Part shown: positions 36,052 through 45,679 of the stretch, piece by piece
Position numbering within the stretch: position 1 is the stretch's first letter
Layout of the letters: each line of letters starts with the position of its first letter
Assembly: GCA_016712865.1 (NCBI GenBank)
Contig: JADJQH010000008.1
Location: 930,001-994,000 of the forward strand
Origin: Dokdonella sp.
GTDB taxonomy: Bacteria; Pseudomonadota; Gammaproteobacteria; Xanthomonadales; Rhodanobacteraceae
Direction of reading: 5' to 3'
Length of the DNA stretch: 64,000 nt
Translations under genes and position numbers: made by a program
The notes under the pieces: generated by a model
What the model was told of the DNA's origin: nothing
What the model saw: the letters and a program-made list of their open reading frames with translations, nothing else
Databases searched by the model: none

Positions 36052-36953
36052 ATCACCCGGTTCCGAAGTCCATCCGTGAATACCTCGACCAGTTGCGCAT
36101 GGAATTGCGCGGCGCCGATCCGGCCATGGTCCAGGATGCCTTGTACGACGCCGAGGAGCACTTGCGTGCCGAACTCGCCGAACACCCCGGGCTCAGCGAG
36201 GCCGAGATGCTGGCCAAGGTCGCGACCAGCTACGGCGCTCCGGATGAAGTGGCCGAGATCTATCGTGTCCGGGAAGGCGAAGTGGAACTGGCCCTGCGTC
36301 CACGGCGTGCGCTGGCGCCAGCACGAAAGTCGTTGCTGGCCAGGTTCTTTGGCGTGGCGGTCGATCCGCGCGCCTATGCCGCGCTGTTCTACATGGTGTT
36401 GTCGCTGGCAACCGGAATCTTCTACTTCACCTGGGTGGTGACCGGCTTGGGCCTGTCGGCAGGCTTCGCCATCCTGATCATCGGCATTCCATTCATCGTG
36501 CTGTTCTTTGCCACCGTGCGCGCTTTGTCGTTCGTCGAAGGCAAGATCGTCGAAGCCATGCTGGGCGTGCGCATGCCGCGCCGCCCCTTGTACGTGGATC
36601 GCGAACTGTCGATCTGGCAGCGCATCGGCAGGATGTTCACCGATCCGCGCAGCTGGAGCACCCTGTTCTACATGGTGCTGATGATGCCGCTGGGTATCGC
36701 CTACTTCACGATTGTCGCCGTTGGCACGGCACTGTCGATGGGGCTGATGGCGGCACCTTTCCTGCACCTGATGGGCGTGCCGGGTGGCATCAGGCTGCAT
36801 CTGGAATCGAACGTGCTGGAGCTATCGCCGTGGATGTCGCCACTGGTGTTCGTCGCTGGCGTGCTGCTGCTCTTCATCCTGCTGCATGTGGTGCGTGGCA
36901 TTGGCTACCTGCACGGTCAGCTGGCGAAGCACCTGCTGGTCAAGCTCGACTGA
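36048..36953 (+). CDS. HAAS (DUF1700) and sensor-domain membrane protein
   Basis: 301 residues. The first 80 form a helical HAAS domain (IREYLDQLRMELRGADPAMV, EEHLRAELAEHPGLSEAEML) and are followed by a two-times-repeated membrane module. Module one is at about 105-175 (ALFYMVLSLATGIFYFTWVV, GFAILIIGIPFIVLFFATVR); module two is at about 200-250 (LFYMVLMMPLGIAYFTIVAV). A last helix lies near 265-285. This matches putative sensor proteins encoded with PadR regulators. It may sequester or inform the regulator, which is inference. ATG 36048 overlaps the regulator stop. Confidence 0.86.
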   Translation: MNHPVPKSIREYLDQLRMELRGADPAMVQDALYDAEEHLRAELAEHPGLSEAEMLAKVATSYGAPDEVAEIYRVREGEVELALRPRRALAPARKSLLARFFGVAVDPRAYAALFYMVLSLATGIFYFTWVVTGLGLSAGFAILIIGIPFIVLFFATVRALSFVEGKIVEAMLGVRMPRRPLYVDRELSIWQRIGRMFTDPRSWSTLFYMVLMMPLGIAYFTIVAVGTALSMGLMAAPFLHLMGVPGGIRLHLESNVLELSPWMSPLVFVAGVLLLFILLHVVRGIGYLHGQLAKHLLVKLD

Positions 36954-36993
36954 CGATTGGAGCGCTGCAGAAACGCAACCCGCATTGCTCTTG

Positions 36994-37119
36994 CCGTCAT
37001 TCCCGCGAGGCGCTTTACAACAGCCGAATGGCTGGTCAAGCCGGAATCCATCTTGATCTTGTTCCGATGGAATCAAGGTCAAAGTGGACCCCGGCACATG
37101 CCGGGGTGACGAAAATTGT
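36994..37119. repeat. dispersed 117-bp repeat, copy 1
   Basis: Begins CCGTCATTCCCGCGAGGCG, runs through CAGCCGAATGGCTGGT and TGATCTTGTTCC, and ends with the hairpin CCCCGGCACATGCCGGGG. An inverted copy lies at 56427-56543. It fills the space after the HAAS-protein gene. Confidence 0.88.
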
Positions 37120-37124
37120 GGTTG

Positions 37125-37250
37125 ATCAGAGTTTCCCCAGGGAAACTCTGAACAAGTACGGAACTCATTCGTCGCGAACAAGCTCGCTCCCACAAAATCA
37201 AGCAATGGTGGGAGCGAGCTTGCTCGCGACAATACTTGTTCAGAGCTTCC
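37125..37250. repeat. REPIN-like palindromic element, copy B
   Basis: Arms at 37171-37193 and 37208-37230 (one base differs from copy A in the left arm) with outer AACTCTGAACAAGTA and TACTTGTTCAGAGCTT that pair with each other. Orientation is opposite to copies A and C by the spacer sequence. It lies directly after the 117-bp repeat and abuts the phaZ stop. Confidence 0.88.
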
Positions 37251-38531
37251 CTAGCGCGCGGCGGCCTTGCGCGCTTTCGGGGCCGCGCCGGTGGCGTGGG
37301 CGGCAATGAAATCGCGAAGCTGCGGATAAATCTTTTCGCGCCAGCGGCGGCCACTGAAGATTCCGTAGTGACCTGCGCCCTTGACCAGCAGGTTGCGCTT
37401 GCGCGAGGCGGGAATTCCGCTGCATAGCTCGTGTGCGGCCTCGGTCTGGCCGATGCCGGAAATGTCGTCGAGCTCGCCTTCAATGGTCAGCAGCGCCGTG
37501 CTGCGGATGTCTCCGGGCTTCACCCGCTGTCCGGCAACGTCCCACAGTCCACGCGGCAACAGGTGTTTCTGGAAGATCGTGCTGATGGTATCGAGGTAGA
37601 ACGGTGCCGGCATGTCCAGCACGGCGTTGTATTCGTCGTAGAACTTGCGATGCGCCTCGGCATCTTCCAGATCGCCCTTGCGCAGGTCCTCGTAGAAATC
37701 CCAATGCGAGGTCATGTGCCGGCTGGGGTTCATGGCAACGAATCCGGCGTGCTGCAGGAAGCCCGGGTACACGCGGCGTCCGCTGCCTGGGTAGTTGGAT
37801 GGCACGGTGTGGATGACGTTGCTTTCAAACCATGACAAGGGTTGCGTCGTGGCGAGGTCGTTGACCTTGGTCGGACTGCGGCGCGGATCGATGGGGCCGC
37901 CCATCATGGTCATGGTCACCGGTGTTTTCTCGCCTGCGGAGGCGAGCAGGGAAATGGCTGCCAGCACCGGCACCGTCGGCTGGCACACCGAGATCACGTG
38001 CAGGCGTTCGGCACCGATGTGGCGGATGAACTCCTGGATGTAGGCCACATAGGTGTCGAGGTCGAAATCACCCTGATCGAGCGGCACCATGCGTGCATCG
38101 ACCCAGTCGGTGAGATACACCTTGTGGTCCTGCAAAAGCGACGTGACCGTGTCGCGCAGCAAAGTGGAGTGATGGCCCGACAGGGGAGCCACCACGAGCA
38201 CGACCGGATCCTGCTTGAGTTCGGCAAGGTTCGCGCAATCGTCGCTGAAGCGTTTGAAGCGGATCAGGTTGCAGAACGGCTTGGCGATGGAAACGCGCTC
38301 GGAGATCGGCGTCTCGTGGCCGTGGGCAATGACCGATTCGATGGCGAACGGCGGTTTCTCGTAATCCTTGCCGAGGCGATAGGCCAACTCGTAACCGGCG
38401 GCCAGGCGCTGCACACCGGGGAAATGGGAGAGCCAATTCTCCTTCGCGGTCAAAAGGTGCGCTGCAGCACCGGACCAGCCCACCAGGGGGTTGATCAGCG
38501 AGCGATTCAGTTCATGCAGGTGATAGAGCAT
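37251..38531 (-). CDS. phaZ: intracellular polyhydroxyalkanoate depolymerase
   Basis: 426-residue PhaZ-type hydrolase that mobilises stored polyhydroxybutyrate. ATG 38531 (MLYHLHELNRSLINPL) is the family N-terminus. The nucleophile is Cys183 in HVISVCQPTVPVL, at the same position as in the Ralstonia PhaZa1 type that uses Cys instead of Ser. GAGHYGIFSGRRW near the C-terminus supplies the His, and ELDDISG the likely Asp. The C-terminal tail is Ala/Lys/Arg-rich (GAAPKARKAAAR), possibly for granule or phasin contact. No pha synthase or phasin gene is in the window. Confidence 0.92.
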   Translation of the reverse strand: MLYHLHELNRSLINPLVGWSGAAAHLLTAKENWLSHFPGVQRLAAGYELAYRLGKDYEKPPFAIESVIAHGHETPISERVSIAKPFCNLIRFKRFSDDCANLAELKQDPVVLVVAPLSGHHSTLLRDTVTSLLQDHKVYLTDWVDARMVPLDQGDFDLDTYVAYIQEFIRHIGAERLHVISVCQPTVPVLAAISLLASAGEKTPVTMTMMGGPIDPRRSPTKVNDLATTQPLSWFESNVIHTVPSNYPGSGRRVYPGFLQHAGFVAMNPSRHMTSHWDFYEDLRKGDLEDAEAHRKFYDEYNAVLDMPAPFYLDTISTIFQKHLLPRGLWDVAGQRVKPGDIRSTALLTIEGELDDISGIGQTEAAHELCSGIPASRKRNLLVKGAGHYGIFSGRRWREKIYPQLRDFIAAHATGAAPKARKAAAR

Positions 38532-38721
38532 GGATTTTGGCCGTTCCGGCAAGGCGAATCCCCTATCTTTGATCCTCCGGACCTCTTGTGCAAGTGCACA
38601 AGCGCGGCATCGGCCACGAAAACCTCGGGAATTGCCGGCTCAGCAAACGGCTGCGCGCCCGCGGCGCTTCGCCATTCGAGCCCGCCTCTGTACCATGCGC
38701 GGGGTTTGCACGAGCCTGCGC

Positions 38722-39327
38722 ATGAAAGCAAAAGAATATGACCGCGCGTATTTCGATCGCTGGTACCGCAATCCGCGCCATCGGGTGAAGTCGGAGGCGG
38801 AACTCCGGCGCAAGGTCGCGATGATCGTGGCGTTGGCCGAATACTTCCTCGGCAGAAGCATTCGCAACGTGCTGGACATCGGTTGCGGTGAAGGCACCTG
38901 GCGTGAACCCTTGCTTGCCTGTCGGCCCGGAATCCACTACCTCGGCCTTGATTCCAGCGAATACGCGGTGAACCGCTTTGGCCGCTCACGCAACCTGCGC
39001 CTGGCCAGGTTCTCTGATCTGGCTGAACTGCGCTTCAACCATCGCTTCGACCTGATCGTCTGCTCGGATGTGGTGCACTATCTTCCGGCGTCCGAGCTGC
39101 GCCTTGGGCTTTCGGGTTTTTCCGAACTGTTGGCAGGTGTCGCCTTCATCGAATTGTTCACCTCGCAGGATGCCGTGCAGGGCGATGTGCACGGATTCCT
39201 GAAGCGCAGTCCGCGCTGGTATCGCGATTGCTTTGCTGAGGCGGGTTTGCTTGCCTGCGGTCCGCATTGCTACGTCGGTCCCGATCTTGCGTCTTCGCTG
39301 GTGGCCCTGGAACGCCCGGGCGAATGA
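38722..39327 (+). CDS. class I SAM-dependent methyltransferase
   Basis: 201-residue methyltransferase starting MKAKEYDRAYFDRWYR at ATG 38722; longer upstream readings lack a start context. The SAM-binding motif I is NVLDIGCGEGTW, followed by YLGLDSSEYAV (motif II) and FDLIVCSDVVHYL (post-I/IV). The substrate is unknown. It overlaps the acyltransferase gene by ATGA, so both may modify the same surface glycan or lipid, which is an inference. Confidence 0.88.
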   Translation: MKAKEYDRAYFDRWYRNPRHRVKSEAELRRKVAMIVALAEYFLGRSIRNVLDIGCGEGTWREPLLACRPGIHYLGLDSSEYAVNRFGRSRNLRLARFSDLAELRFNHRFDLIVCSDVVHYLPASELRLGLSGFSELLAGVAFIELFTSQDAVQGDVHGFLKRSPRWYRDCFAEAGLLACGPHCYVGPDLASSLVALERPGE

Positions 39328-40472
39328 ACTCGAAGCCTGACATCGGCAAGACTGATCCGTACGCGGAGTTGCCGGCCTTGACGGGCTTGCGTGGCTTCGC
39401 CGCGCTATGGGTGCTGCTGTATCACGTTTGGGCCATGTCGGGCGCACCGGCGCTGCGCATGCCCGGTGTGGATTTCCTGCGTGGCAGTGCATTCCTTTCC
39501 CTGGGCTGGGCGGGTGTCGATCTGTTCTTTTGCCTCTCTGCGTTCCTTTTGGTGCTGCCCTACGCGCGATGGCGCTACAGCGGCGCACGACGCCCGGACA
39601 GCGGTCGATACCTGATGCGGCGCGCGCTGCGCATCTATCCGGCGTATCTGTTCCAGTTGGCGGTATTGCTCGCCTTTGCCGCATTCGGAATCGGGCGCAT
39701 GCCGGGTCTCAGCGAGTTGGTGGCGCATCTTTTCATGTGGTTTTACCTGGGCTGGACCTGGGTGGCACCCATGCTGGGCGTGTGGTTCACCCTGCCTATC
39801 GAGTTTGCGTTCTACCTGATGCTGCCGTTCCTCGCGCCCCTGCTGGACCGGCGACGCTGGACCTGGCTGCTGATTGGTGCATTGGCAACAAGTATCGCGT
39901 ATCGATACTTTGCCTTCACTGCATACAACGGCGAACCGGTTTCAACCCTGGTGATCGTCATTGAACGCTTGCCGGGCCGCATCGACCAGTTCGTCATCGG
40001 CATGCTGGCCGGTGCCGCGTTTGTTGCCGCCGGATTGCGTGGCTGGCGTCCGCGGCGGCCTGGACTCTGGCTCTGCGCCGGATTGGCAGGCCTCATGCTG
40101 ACTTGCGCGACGCTGCTGTTCGTGGGTGATGCCTACTGGGGTGGGCATCCACTCCTGTTCATCTGGCACGCGCTGTTCTCGATCAGCCTGGTGCCGGTGC
40201 TCTTGGCTTGTGCGTGGGCTGCACCATCGGCCATGGCGATGCTGGCCAACCGACCCATGCGTCACCTCGGCGACATCAGCTTCGGTGTCTACCTGTGGCA
40301 CATGCCGGTGGTCTTGGCGCTGCTTCCACTGCTGCCGCAAACGTGGTCGCCGGTGGCGCGATTCTGGGCGCTGCTCGGACTGGTGCTTCCAGCCAGCGTG
40401 CTGATCGCAAACATCTCGTATCGCTTCATCGAACGACCCTTCCTCGACAGGAAGCCGAAGCACCTGTCCTGA
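39324..40472 (+). CDS. acyltransferase-3 family membrane protein
   Basis: 382-residue integral membrane O-acyltransferase. The N-terminus LPALTGLRGFAALWVLLYHVW carries the catalytic-type His and Arg. R-x10-like RYLMRRALRIYPAYLFQL precedes about eight further helices. HLGDISFGVYLWHMPVVLALL and NISYRFIERPFLDRK are the C-terminal signatures of OafA/NodX-type enzymes that acetylate polysaccharides or lipids. It follows the methyltransferase with a 4-bp overlap and converges on the M23 peptidase gene 5 bp away. Confidence 0.9.
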   Translation: MNSKPDIGKTDPYAELPALTGLRGFAALWVLLYHVWAMSGAPALRMPGVDFLRGSAFLSLGWAGVDLFFCLSAFLLVLPYARWRYSGARRPDSGRYLMRRALRIYPAYLFQLAVLLAFAAFGIGRMPGLSELVAHLFMWFYLGWTWVAPMLGVWFTLPIEFAFYLMLPFLAPLLDRRRWTWLLIGALATSIAYRYFAFTAYNGEPVSTLVIVIERLPGRIDQFVIGMLAGAAFVAAGLRGWRPRRPGLWLCAGLAGLMLTCATLLFVGDAYWGGHPLLFIWHALFSISLVPVLLACAWAAPSAMAMLANRPMRHLGDISFGVYLWHMPVVLALLPLLPQTWSPVARFWALLGLVLPASVLIANISYRFIERPFLDRKPKHLS

Positions 40473-40477
40473 CAGCC

Positions 40478-41302
40478 TCAGGGTTGGCCGAGGACGAGTT
40501 GCGGGTCGATGCGCACATCGAACCAGTTCATGCCCCAGTGCAGGTGCGGGCCAGTGGCGCGTCCGCTGGCACCGACGGCGGCAATGGCCTGGCCTTGCCT
40601 GACGACATCGGTGACGGCGACATCGATGCGTGAGAGATGGAGAAAGGTGCTGCTGACGCCATGGCCATGGTCGATCACCAGGGTTCCTCCGGTCAGGTAC
40701 AGGTCCGTATCCGCAAAGCTGACGATGCCGCTGGCCGGCGCCCTGACCAGTGTTCCCGTTGCGGCCGCGATGTCCATGCCGGAATGCGGCGCGCCGGGTT
40801 TGCCGTTGTAGATGCGCGCGCGGCCAAAGCGTCCGCTGATGCGGCCTTCGACCGGACGGATGAAACGCTCGGTGAAGTCCGTGCGCGCATCATCGCGCTG
40901 GCGTACCGCAGCCACCGCCGCTTGTTCGCGGGCGATGCGTGCAGCAATCTCCGGTGGTGGATCCACCGTCTTCGGTGGCACGCCGTCAACTTTCTCAACC
41001 GGCCATTGGCGCGCAACAACCTCGATGCGTACGGTTTCGCTGCGACTGTTCGCCATCCGCACCGCGATCTCGAGCGGTCCCTGTTCATCCCGCGCAACAC
41101 CAAATACCACCGTGCCATACGTCGTGACGCGCAGGTCGCGGCCGGCGTAGCTCACTTGGCTTGCCGGTGGAACCTTGCCGATCACCAGGGATCCTTGCGA
41201 GGTCTGCGCAGGAAACACGATGCGCGTGTCTTCGGCATCGGCAGCATGGCCAATGGAAGTGGCCAACAGCAGGAACAAGGCGATGCCGCGCAAGCCGCTC
41301 AC
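40478..41302 (-). CDS. M23-family (LytM) metallopeptidase
   Basis: 274-residue exported protein with signal peptide [20 protein letters not shown]. The C-terminal 130 residues are a peptidase M23 domain with the zinc motif HSGMD (H-x3-D) and HLHW (H-x-H), plus GHGVSSTFLHLSRI. All three metal ligands are present, so it should be an active peptidoglycan endopeptidase rather than an EnvC/NlpD-like activator, although the lack of LysM or coiled coil leaves its partner unknown. The start overlaps the pyrC stop by 4 bp. Confidence 0.92.
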   Translation of the reverse strand: MSGLRGIALFLLLATSIGHAADAEDTRIVFPAQTSQGSLVIGKVPPASQVSYAGRDLRVTTYGTVVFGVARDEQGPLEIAVRMANSRSETVRIEVVARQWPVEKVDGVPPKTVDPPPEIAARIAREQAAVAAVRQRDDARTDFTERFIRPVEGRISGRFGRARIYNGKPGAPHSGMDIAAATGTLVRAPASGIVSFADTDLYLTGGTLVIDHGHGVSSTFLHLSRIDVAVTDVVRQGQAIAAVGASGRATGPHLHWGMNWFDVRIDPQLVLGQP

Positions 41303-42633
41303 CGTGCGAACTCAAGCCTCATGCCGCGCACGGAGTCGTCGAGTTGGCCATCGTTCCAGGCCAGTTGGCCATTGACAAAGGTCGCCGCGATGCTGGAACG
41401 GAAGGTTTCGCCCTCGAACGGTGTCCAGGCGCAGCGTGAGAGCACCTCGCTGGCGACGACCGTGTGCGGCTTGTCGGGATCGATGATGACCAGGTCGGCG
41501 AAATAGCCTTCGCGCAGATAGCCGCGCTCCCGCACGTTGAACAAGGTGGCCGGCGCATGGGTGACGGCCTCGACCAGTCGCTCCAGCGCAAGCTCGCCGT
41601 CGAATACGCGCTCCAGGGCCACCTGCAAGGCGTATTGCACCAGGGGCAGGCCGGAGGGTGCGCTGGTGTAGGGATTGGCTTTTTCTTCCGTCAGATGCGG
41701 TGCGTGATCGGTGGCCAGAACGTCGATTCGGTATTCGGCAAGTGCGTTGGTGATGGCGATGCGATCGGATTCGTCCTTGATCGCCGGATTGCATTTGATT
41801 CGGTGGCCGAGGCGCGCGTAGTCCTTCGCGCTGAAATGCAGGAAATGCACGCACGTCTCGGCGGTGATGCGCTTGCCGCTGACCGGACCCGGCTCGAACA
41901 GCGCCAGTTCGTCCGCAGTGGAGATGTGCAGCACATGCAGGCGGGTGCCGTGCTTGCGCGCCAGCGAGATCGCCAGTTGCGTGGACTTGATGCACGCTTC
42001 GCGCGAACGGATCAGCGGATGTTGTTCGGCGGGGATGTCATCGCCCCAGCGATCACGCGCGCGCGCCTCGTTGGCATTGATCATCGGCGTATCTTCGCAG
42101 TGGGTGATGATCGGCGTGGGTGCGTCGCGGAAGATCGCATCGAGGGTGGCCGGGTTGTCCACCAGCATGTTGCCGGTGGAGGCGCCCATGAACACCTTGA
42201 TGCCGGGAGCTGCTTTCGGATCCAGACTCTGGATGTCGGCAAGGTTGTCGTTGGTTGCGCCGAGATAGAACGCGTAGTTCACCCGTGAGGAAACCCGTCC
42301 GCGCTCGTATTTGGCTTCGAGGGCCTCGCGATTGACGGCCGGTGGCTTGGTGTTGGGCATCTCCATGAAACTGGTGATGCCACCCGCCACGCAGGCGCGC
42401 GATTCGGTTTCAATGTTCGCCTTGTGTTCGAGGCCCGGCTCGCGGAAATGCACCTGGTCGTCGATCATCCCGGGCAGCAGCCAGCGCCCTGCGGCGTCGA
42501 AAACGCGTTCGTTGGGCTGCGCGGATATTTGGCCGTCGATGCGCTCGATGCGGCCGTTGCGAATTCGCAGGTCGCCTTCGAAGCGCCGACCTTCATTGAC
42601 CATGTGGGCGTTGGTGATCAGCCAGTCATTCAT
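41299..42633 (-). CDS. pyrC: dihydroorotase
   Basis: 444-residue amidohydrolase-fold enzyme that interconverts carbamoyl-aspartate and dihydroorotate in pyrimidine synthesis. ATG 42633 ([15 protein letters not shown]) overlaps yidD by 8 bp; longer readings run antisense to yidD and are rejected. [20 protein letters not shown] holds the metal site (D-x-H type), [10 protein letters not shown] and ITHCEDTPM are further conserved elements, and VLATDHAPH carries the catalytic Asp. This is the long (class I) dihydroorotase type, active alone in this group. Confidence 0.93.
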   Translation of the reverse strand: MNDWLITNAHMVNEGRRFEGDLRIRNGRIERIDGQISAQPNERVFDAAGRWLLPGMIDDQVHFREPGLEHKANIETESRACVAGGITSFMEMPNTKPPAVNREALEAKYERGRVSSRVNYAFYLGATNDNLADIQSLDPKAAPGIKVFMGASTGNMLVDNPATLDAIFRDAPTPIITHCEDTPMINANEARARDRWGDDIPAEQHPLIRSREACIKSTQLAISLARKHGTRLHVLHISTADELALFEPGPVSGKRITAETCVHFLHFSAKDYARLGHRIKCNPAIKDESDRIAITNALAEYRIDVLATDHAPHLTEEKANPYTSAPSGLPLVQYALQVALERVFDGELALERLVEAVTHAPATLFNVRERGYLREGYFADLVIIDPDKPHTVVASEVLSRCAWTPFEGETFRSSIAATFVNGQLAWNDGQLDDSVRGMRLEFAR

Positions 42634-42895
42634 TAGGGTGTCCAGGCTCGGGTTTGACGCGGAGGAACGGCTTCCAGCTGAACTGCATGGGCACCGGGTC
42701 GCAGCCACCGTCGCACAAGGGGTGACAGCGGAGCAAGCGATTGATCGCGAGCCAGCTGCCACGAGTGGCGCCGAATCGCGCCACCGCCACACGCGCATAG
42801 TCCGAACAACTGGGGTGGAAGCGACAACGGGCGCCAAGCAACGGGCTGATGCAGCGCTTGTAGAATGCCAGCAGGTACAGAATGAGCCGTGACAC
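42626..42895 (-). CDS. yidD: membrane protein insertion efficiency factor YidD
   Basis: 89-residue small protein starting at GTG 42895 ([21 protein letters not shown]). It has the invariant Cys pattern of YidD ([29 protein letters not shown]). YidD helps YidC-dependent membrane insertion and is usually encoded between rnpA and yidC; here it is displaced to the pyrC operon, which it overlaps by 8 bp. No rnpA, rpmH or yidC is in the window. An ATG 24 codons upstream exists but would add an atypical N-terminus. Confidence 0.93.
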   Translation of the reverse strand: MSRLILYLLAFYKRCISPLLGARCRFHPSCSDYARVAVARFGATRGSWLAINRLLRCHPLCDGGCDPVPMQFSWKPFLRVKPEPGHPNE

Positions 42896-43012
42896 GACAG
42901 TGATCGTTGCGTTCGCTTCGAGGTGCAATCCGCAGTGGCGTTCACAGCGGTTGCCGGGGGCGGGCAACTAGGCTATAACACGCGGCCGCCGAGTCACAAG
43001 GCAAGGGCGAAC

Positions 43013-43975
43013 ATGGCAAAGAAAATGAGCAAATCCAAAGCCGCAAGTGCGTCAGCAAAGTCTGCTGCGCGTGGCAAGACCGTAGCCAAGGCGAAGGCAA
43101 AGCCTGCCGCAAAAGCCGCCAAGGCAAAACCGGTTGGCAAGGCCAAGCCTGCGCCCGCAAAAAAGCCTGTCGTGAAGAAAAAGCCTGTTGCAGGAAAGTC
43201 GGCAAAACCGGCAAAAGCGCAGAAGCCGGCCAAGCCACTGCCCGGCAAGAAACCGGCCAAGGCAGCCAAGCCCGCCAAATCTGCCAAGGCGGCGCGTCCG
43301 GCCAAGCCTGCTGCCAAAGCGGCTGCAAAACCGCTGAAGACGGCAAAAGCACCGGCCAAACCCGTCGCCAGCACTGCCACGCGCAAGGCGCCCGCAGCCC
43401 CACCACCCCCAGTCAAGAAACAGGTATCCGTGCAAGAAACCATTCGATCCGCGCCTGCCCCCGCAAAGGCCAGCGCCGGCAACAAGGCGCGCGCAGTCCG
43501 TCCGGAAAAGCAGGAGGAAGGCGCGACCATGCAAGACGGTCGTTATTCACTACCCACCAATGTGGTGATCGACCTGCCGAAGGGCTACAAGCCATCGGTG
43601 AAAGAGGAATACATGAATCCGCGTCACCTCGAGTATTTCCGCCGCAAGTTGCAGCGCTGGCGCGAAGACCTGGTCGAGGAATCCAAGCAGACCATCGAGA
43701 ACCTGCGCGATGAAGTGCGCGATGTGGGCGACGAAGCCGAACGCGCCACCCGCGAAACCGAGAACTCGCTGGAGCTGCGCACGCGCGATCGCTACCGCAA
43801 GCTGATTTCCAAGATCGACAAGGCGCTCAAGCGCATCGAGGAAGGTGCCTACGGATTCTGCGAGGAAACCGACGAGGACATCGGCCTTGATCGCCTCGAT
43901 GCGCGACCCATAGCAACCCTGTGCCTTGACGCCCAGGAGCGCTGGGAGCATCGCCAGAAACAGATGGGTGACTGA
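43013..43975 (+). CDS. dksA: DksA-type RNA polymerase-binding factor with long basic tail
   Basis: 320-residue protein with two parts. Residues 1-195 are a Lys/Ala/Pro-rich, histone-H1-like tail of repeated AKPAK/KPAKAA units. Residues 200-320 are the DksA coiled coil and globular domain (NPRHLEYFRRKLQRWREDLV, RKLISKIDKALKRIEEGAYG). DksA binds the RNA polymerase secondary channel with ppGpp to reset transcription. The usual four-Cys zinc site is reduced: Cys283-x2-Thr286 and Cys304-x2-Ala307, the same C-T-C-A pattern as the zinc-independent Pseudomonas DksA2. The tip Asp pair typical of DksA cannot be aligned with certainty by eye. ATG 43013 is the first good start. Confidence 0.9.
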   Translation: MAKKMSKSKAASASAKSAARGKTVAKAKAKPAAKAAKAKPVGKAKPAPAKKPVVKKKPVAGKSAKPAKAQKPAKPLPGKKPAKAAKPAKSAKAARPAKPAAKAAAKPLKTAKAPAKPVASTATRKAPAAPPPPVKKQVSVQETIRSAPAPAKASAGNKARAVRPEKQEEGATMQDGRYSLPTNVVIDLPKGYKPSVKEEYMNPRHLEYFRRKLQRWREDLVEESKQTIENLRDEVRDVGDEAERATRETENSLELRTRDRYRKLISKIDKALKRIEEGAYGFCEETDEDIGLDRLDARPIATLCLDAQERWEHRQKQMGD

Positions 43976-44126
43976 TGGCCGGGAGTGGGGAACAGGGAGT
44001 AGGGAATGGATATGAAACACCGTCCACGCGTCGGGCACTCGGCGTATCGGCGGAGCGTTTCCTTCAATTCCATGGAAACGTCATGCGTTGTGCCTTCCAA
44101 TTCCCGATTCCCTATTCCCTATTCTC
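43976..44126. repeat. GATTCCC/GGGAATC short-unit inverted repeat before glmM
   Basis: GGGAACAGGGAGTAGGGAATGG (about 43988-44009; units of GGGAnnA) is mirrored by a run of ATTCCC units at 44098-44122 just before the glmM start. The same type of run precedes sufC at 24080-24105. Confidence 0.6.
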
Positions 44127-45476
44127 ATGAGTAAACGCTACTTCGGCACCGACGGTATCCGCGGGCAGGTCGGCAGCTGGCCGATCACCGCCGAATTCAT
44201 GCTGAAGCTGGGGCGCGCCGCGGGTGCGGTATTGCGACGCAGCGGTGATCGACCCGTCGTCCTGATCGGAAAGGACACGCGCATTTCCGGATACATGTTC
44301 GAGTCGGCGCTGGAAGCCGGCTTGCTCGCTGCGGGCGCGGAAGTGCGCCTGCTCGGACCCATGCCGACGCCGGGAGTTGCCTACCTGACACGTTCGATGC
44401 GTGCCGATGCGGGCATCGTGATCAGCGCCTCGCACAATCCACACCAGGACAACGGCATCAAGTTCTTCTCGGCGATTGGCGAGAAGCTCGATGATGACGT
44501 CGAGCATGCCATCGAGGCCGAGCTCGAAGCGCAATTCACCACGGTTGGCTCGCAGGCCATCGGCAAGGCAATGCGCATCGACGATGCCTCCGCGCGCTAC
44601 CTCGAGTTCTGCAAGTCCACGGTCTCGCGCGCGTTCAACCTGCACGGCATGCATCTGGTGCTGGATTGCGCCCACGGTGCCACCTATCAGATCGCGCCCA
44701 AGATGTTCAGCGAACTGGGCGCCAGGGTCACGGCCATCGGCAATCGCCCGGACGGACTCAACATCAATCGCGATTGTGGTTCGACCCATCCACAACACTT
44801 GAGCCGCACGGTCCTGGAATCGGGCGCGGACCTCGGCATTGCCTTCGATGGCGATGGCGACAGGCTGCAAATGGTCGATGCCAGCGGCCGCCTGGTCGAT
44901 GGCGATGAATTGCTTTACCTGCTGGCCATGGACTGGCATGCACAGGGTCGTTTGCGCGGACCGCTGGTCGGCACGCTGATGAGCAACTTTGGTCTTGAGC
45001 GCGCCATGCGTGAACTCGACGTGCCGTTTCTGCGCACCAAGGTTGGCGACCGCTACGTGATGCAGGCCTTGCGCGAGCACGAAGGCGTGCTTGGCGGCGA
45101 GACCTCCGGCCACATCCTGTGCCTGGATCGTGTATCCACGGGCGATGCCATCGTCAGCGCACTGCAGGTGCTCGAAGCATTGGCCCGAAGTGGCGCCAGC
45201 CTCGCCGATTCGGTTTCCGGAATGCAGAAAGTGCCGCAGACCACGGTGAACATCCGTGCCGAGGGTGGTGTCGGGTTGATTGCGGATGCAGAAGTGCAGG
45301 GCGTGCTGGCAGCCGTGGAAGCGGAGCTGGCGGGACACGGCCGCGTGGTGTTGCGGCCATCGGGGACCGAGCCCCTGGTGCGGGTGACCGTTGAGCACAA
45401 TGATGCCGACGTCGTCGCCCGCCTGGTGGAACAACTTGCCGCAGCGGTTCGCGCAGCCCAGGCGCGCGTTTCCTGA
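44127..45476 (+). CDS. glmM: phosphoglucosamine mutase
   Basis: 449-residue enzyme interconverting glucosamine-6-phosphate and glucosamine-1-phosphate on the way to UDP-GlcNAc. The phosphoserine is Ser102 in [15 protein letters not shown], exactly the E. coli position. The magnesium loop is [12 protein letters not shown], and the sugar-binding loop GGETSGHIL and phosphate-binding [11 protein letters not shown] are present. ATG 44127 gives [13 protein letters not shown], the conserved N-terminus. A REPIN-like hairpin follows the stop. Confidence 0.97.
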   Translation: MSKRYFGTDGIRGQVGSWPITAEFMLKLGRAAGAVLRRSGDRPVVLIGKDTRISGYMFESALEAGLLAAGAEVRLLGPMPTPGVAYLTRSMRADAGIVISASHNPHQDNGIKFFSAIGEKLDDDVEHAIEAELEAQFTTVGSQAIGKAMRIDDASARYLEFCKSTVSRAFNLHGMHLVLDCAHGATYQIAPKMFSELGARVTAIGNRPDGLNINRDCGSTHPQHLSRTVLESGADLGIAFDGDGDRLQMVDASGRLVDGDELLYLLAMDWHAQGRLRGPLVGTLMSNFGLERAMRELDVPFLRTKVGDRYVMQALREHEGVLGGETSGHILCLDRVSTGDAIVSALQVLEALARSGASLADSVSGMQKVPQTTVNIRAEGGVGLIADAEVQGVLAAVEAELAGHGRVVLRPSGTEPLVRVTVEHNDADVVARLVEQLAAAVRAAQARVS

Positions 45477-45507
45477 CGGATTGTGGAAGACTCCGCTTGA
45501 TGCGCTT

Positions 45508-45620
45508 GGGGAAGGTCTGAACAAGTATTGTCGCGAGCAAGCTCGCTCCCACCATTGCTTGATTTGTGGGAGCGAGCTTGCTCGCGACGAATGAGTTCCG
45601 TACTTGTTCAGGGTTTCCTT
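45508..45620. repeat. REPIN-like palindromic element, copy C
   Basis: Arms 45530-45552 and 45566-45588 identical to copy A, spacer CATTGCTTGATTT, and the same outer sequence GGTCTGAACAAGTATT. It lies between glmM and the oxygenase gene. Confidence 0.9.
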
Positions 45621-45679
45621 GGGCGCTGGCGACACCTTGAAATCATTCCCCCAGCCCAGGCCCGCCGCAGGATTCCCCG

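Noticed and set aside
42923-43012. 30-codon longer N-terminus for the DksA-type gene
   Set aside because: It overlaps the yidD start region and reads through non-coding sequence; the ATG at 43013 begins the Lys-rich tail directly.
44112-45635. 507-codon minus-strand frame opposite glmM
   Set aside because: It is antisense to an unmistakable phosphoglucosamine mutase and runs into a REPIN repeat; no motif was recognised.
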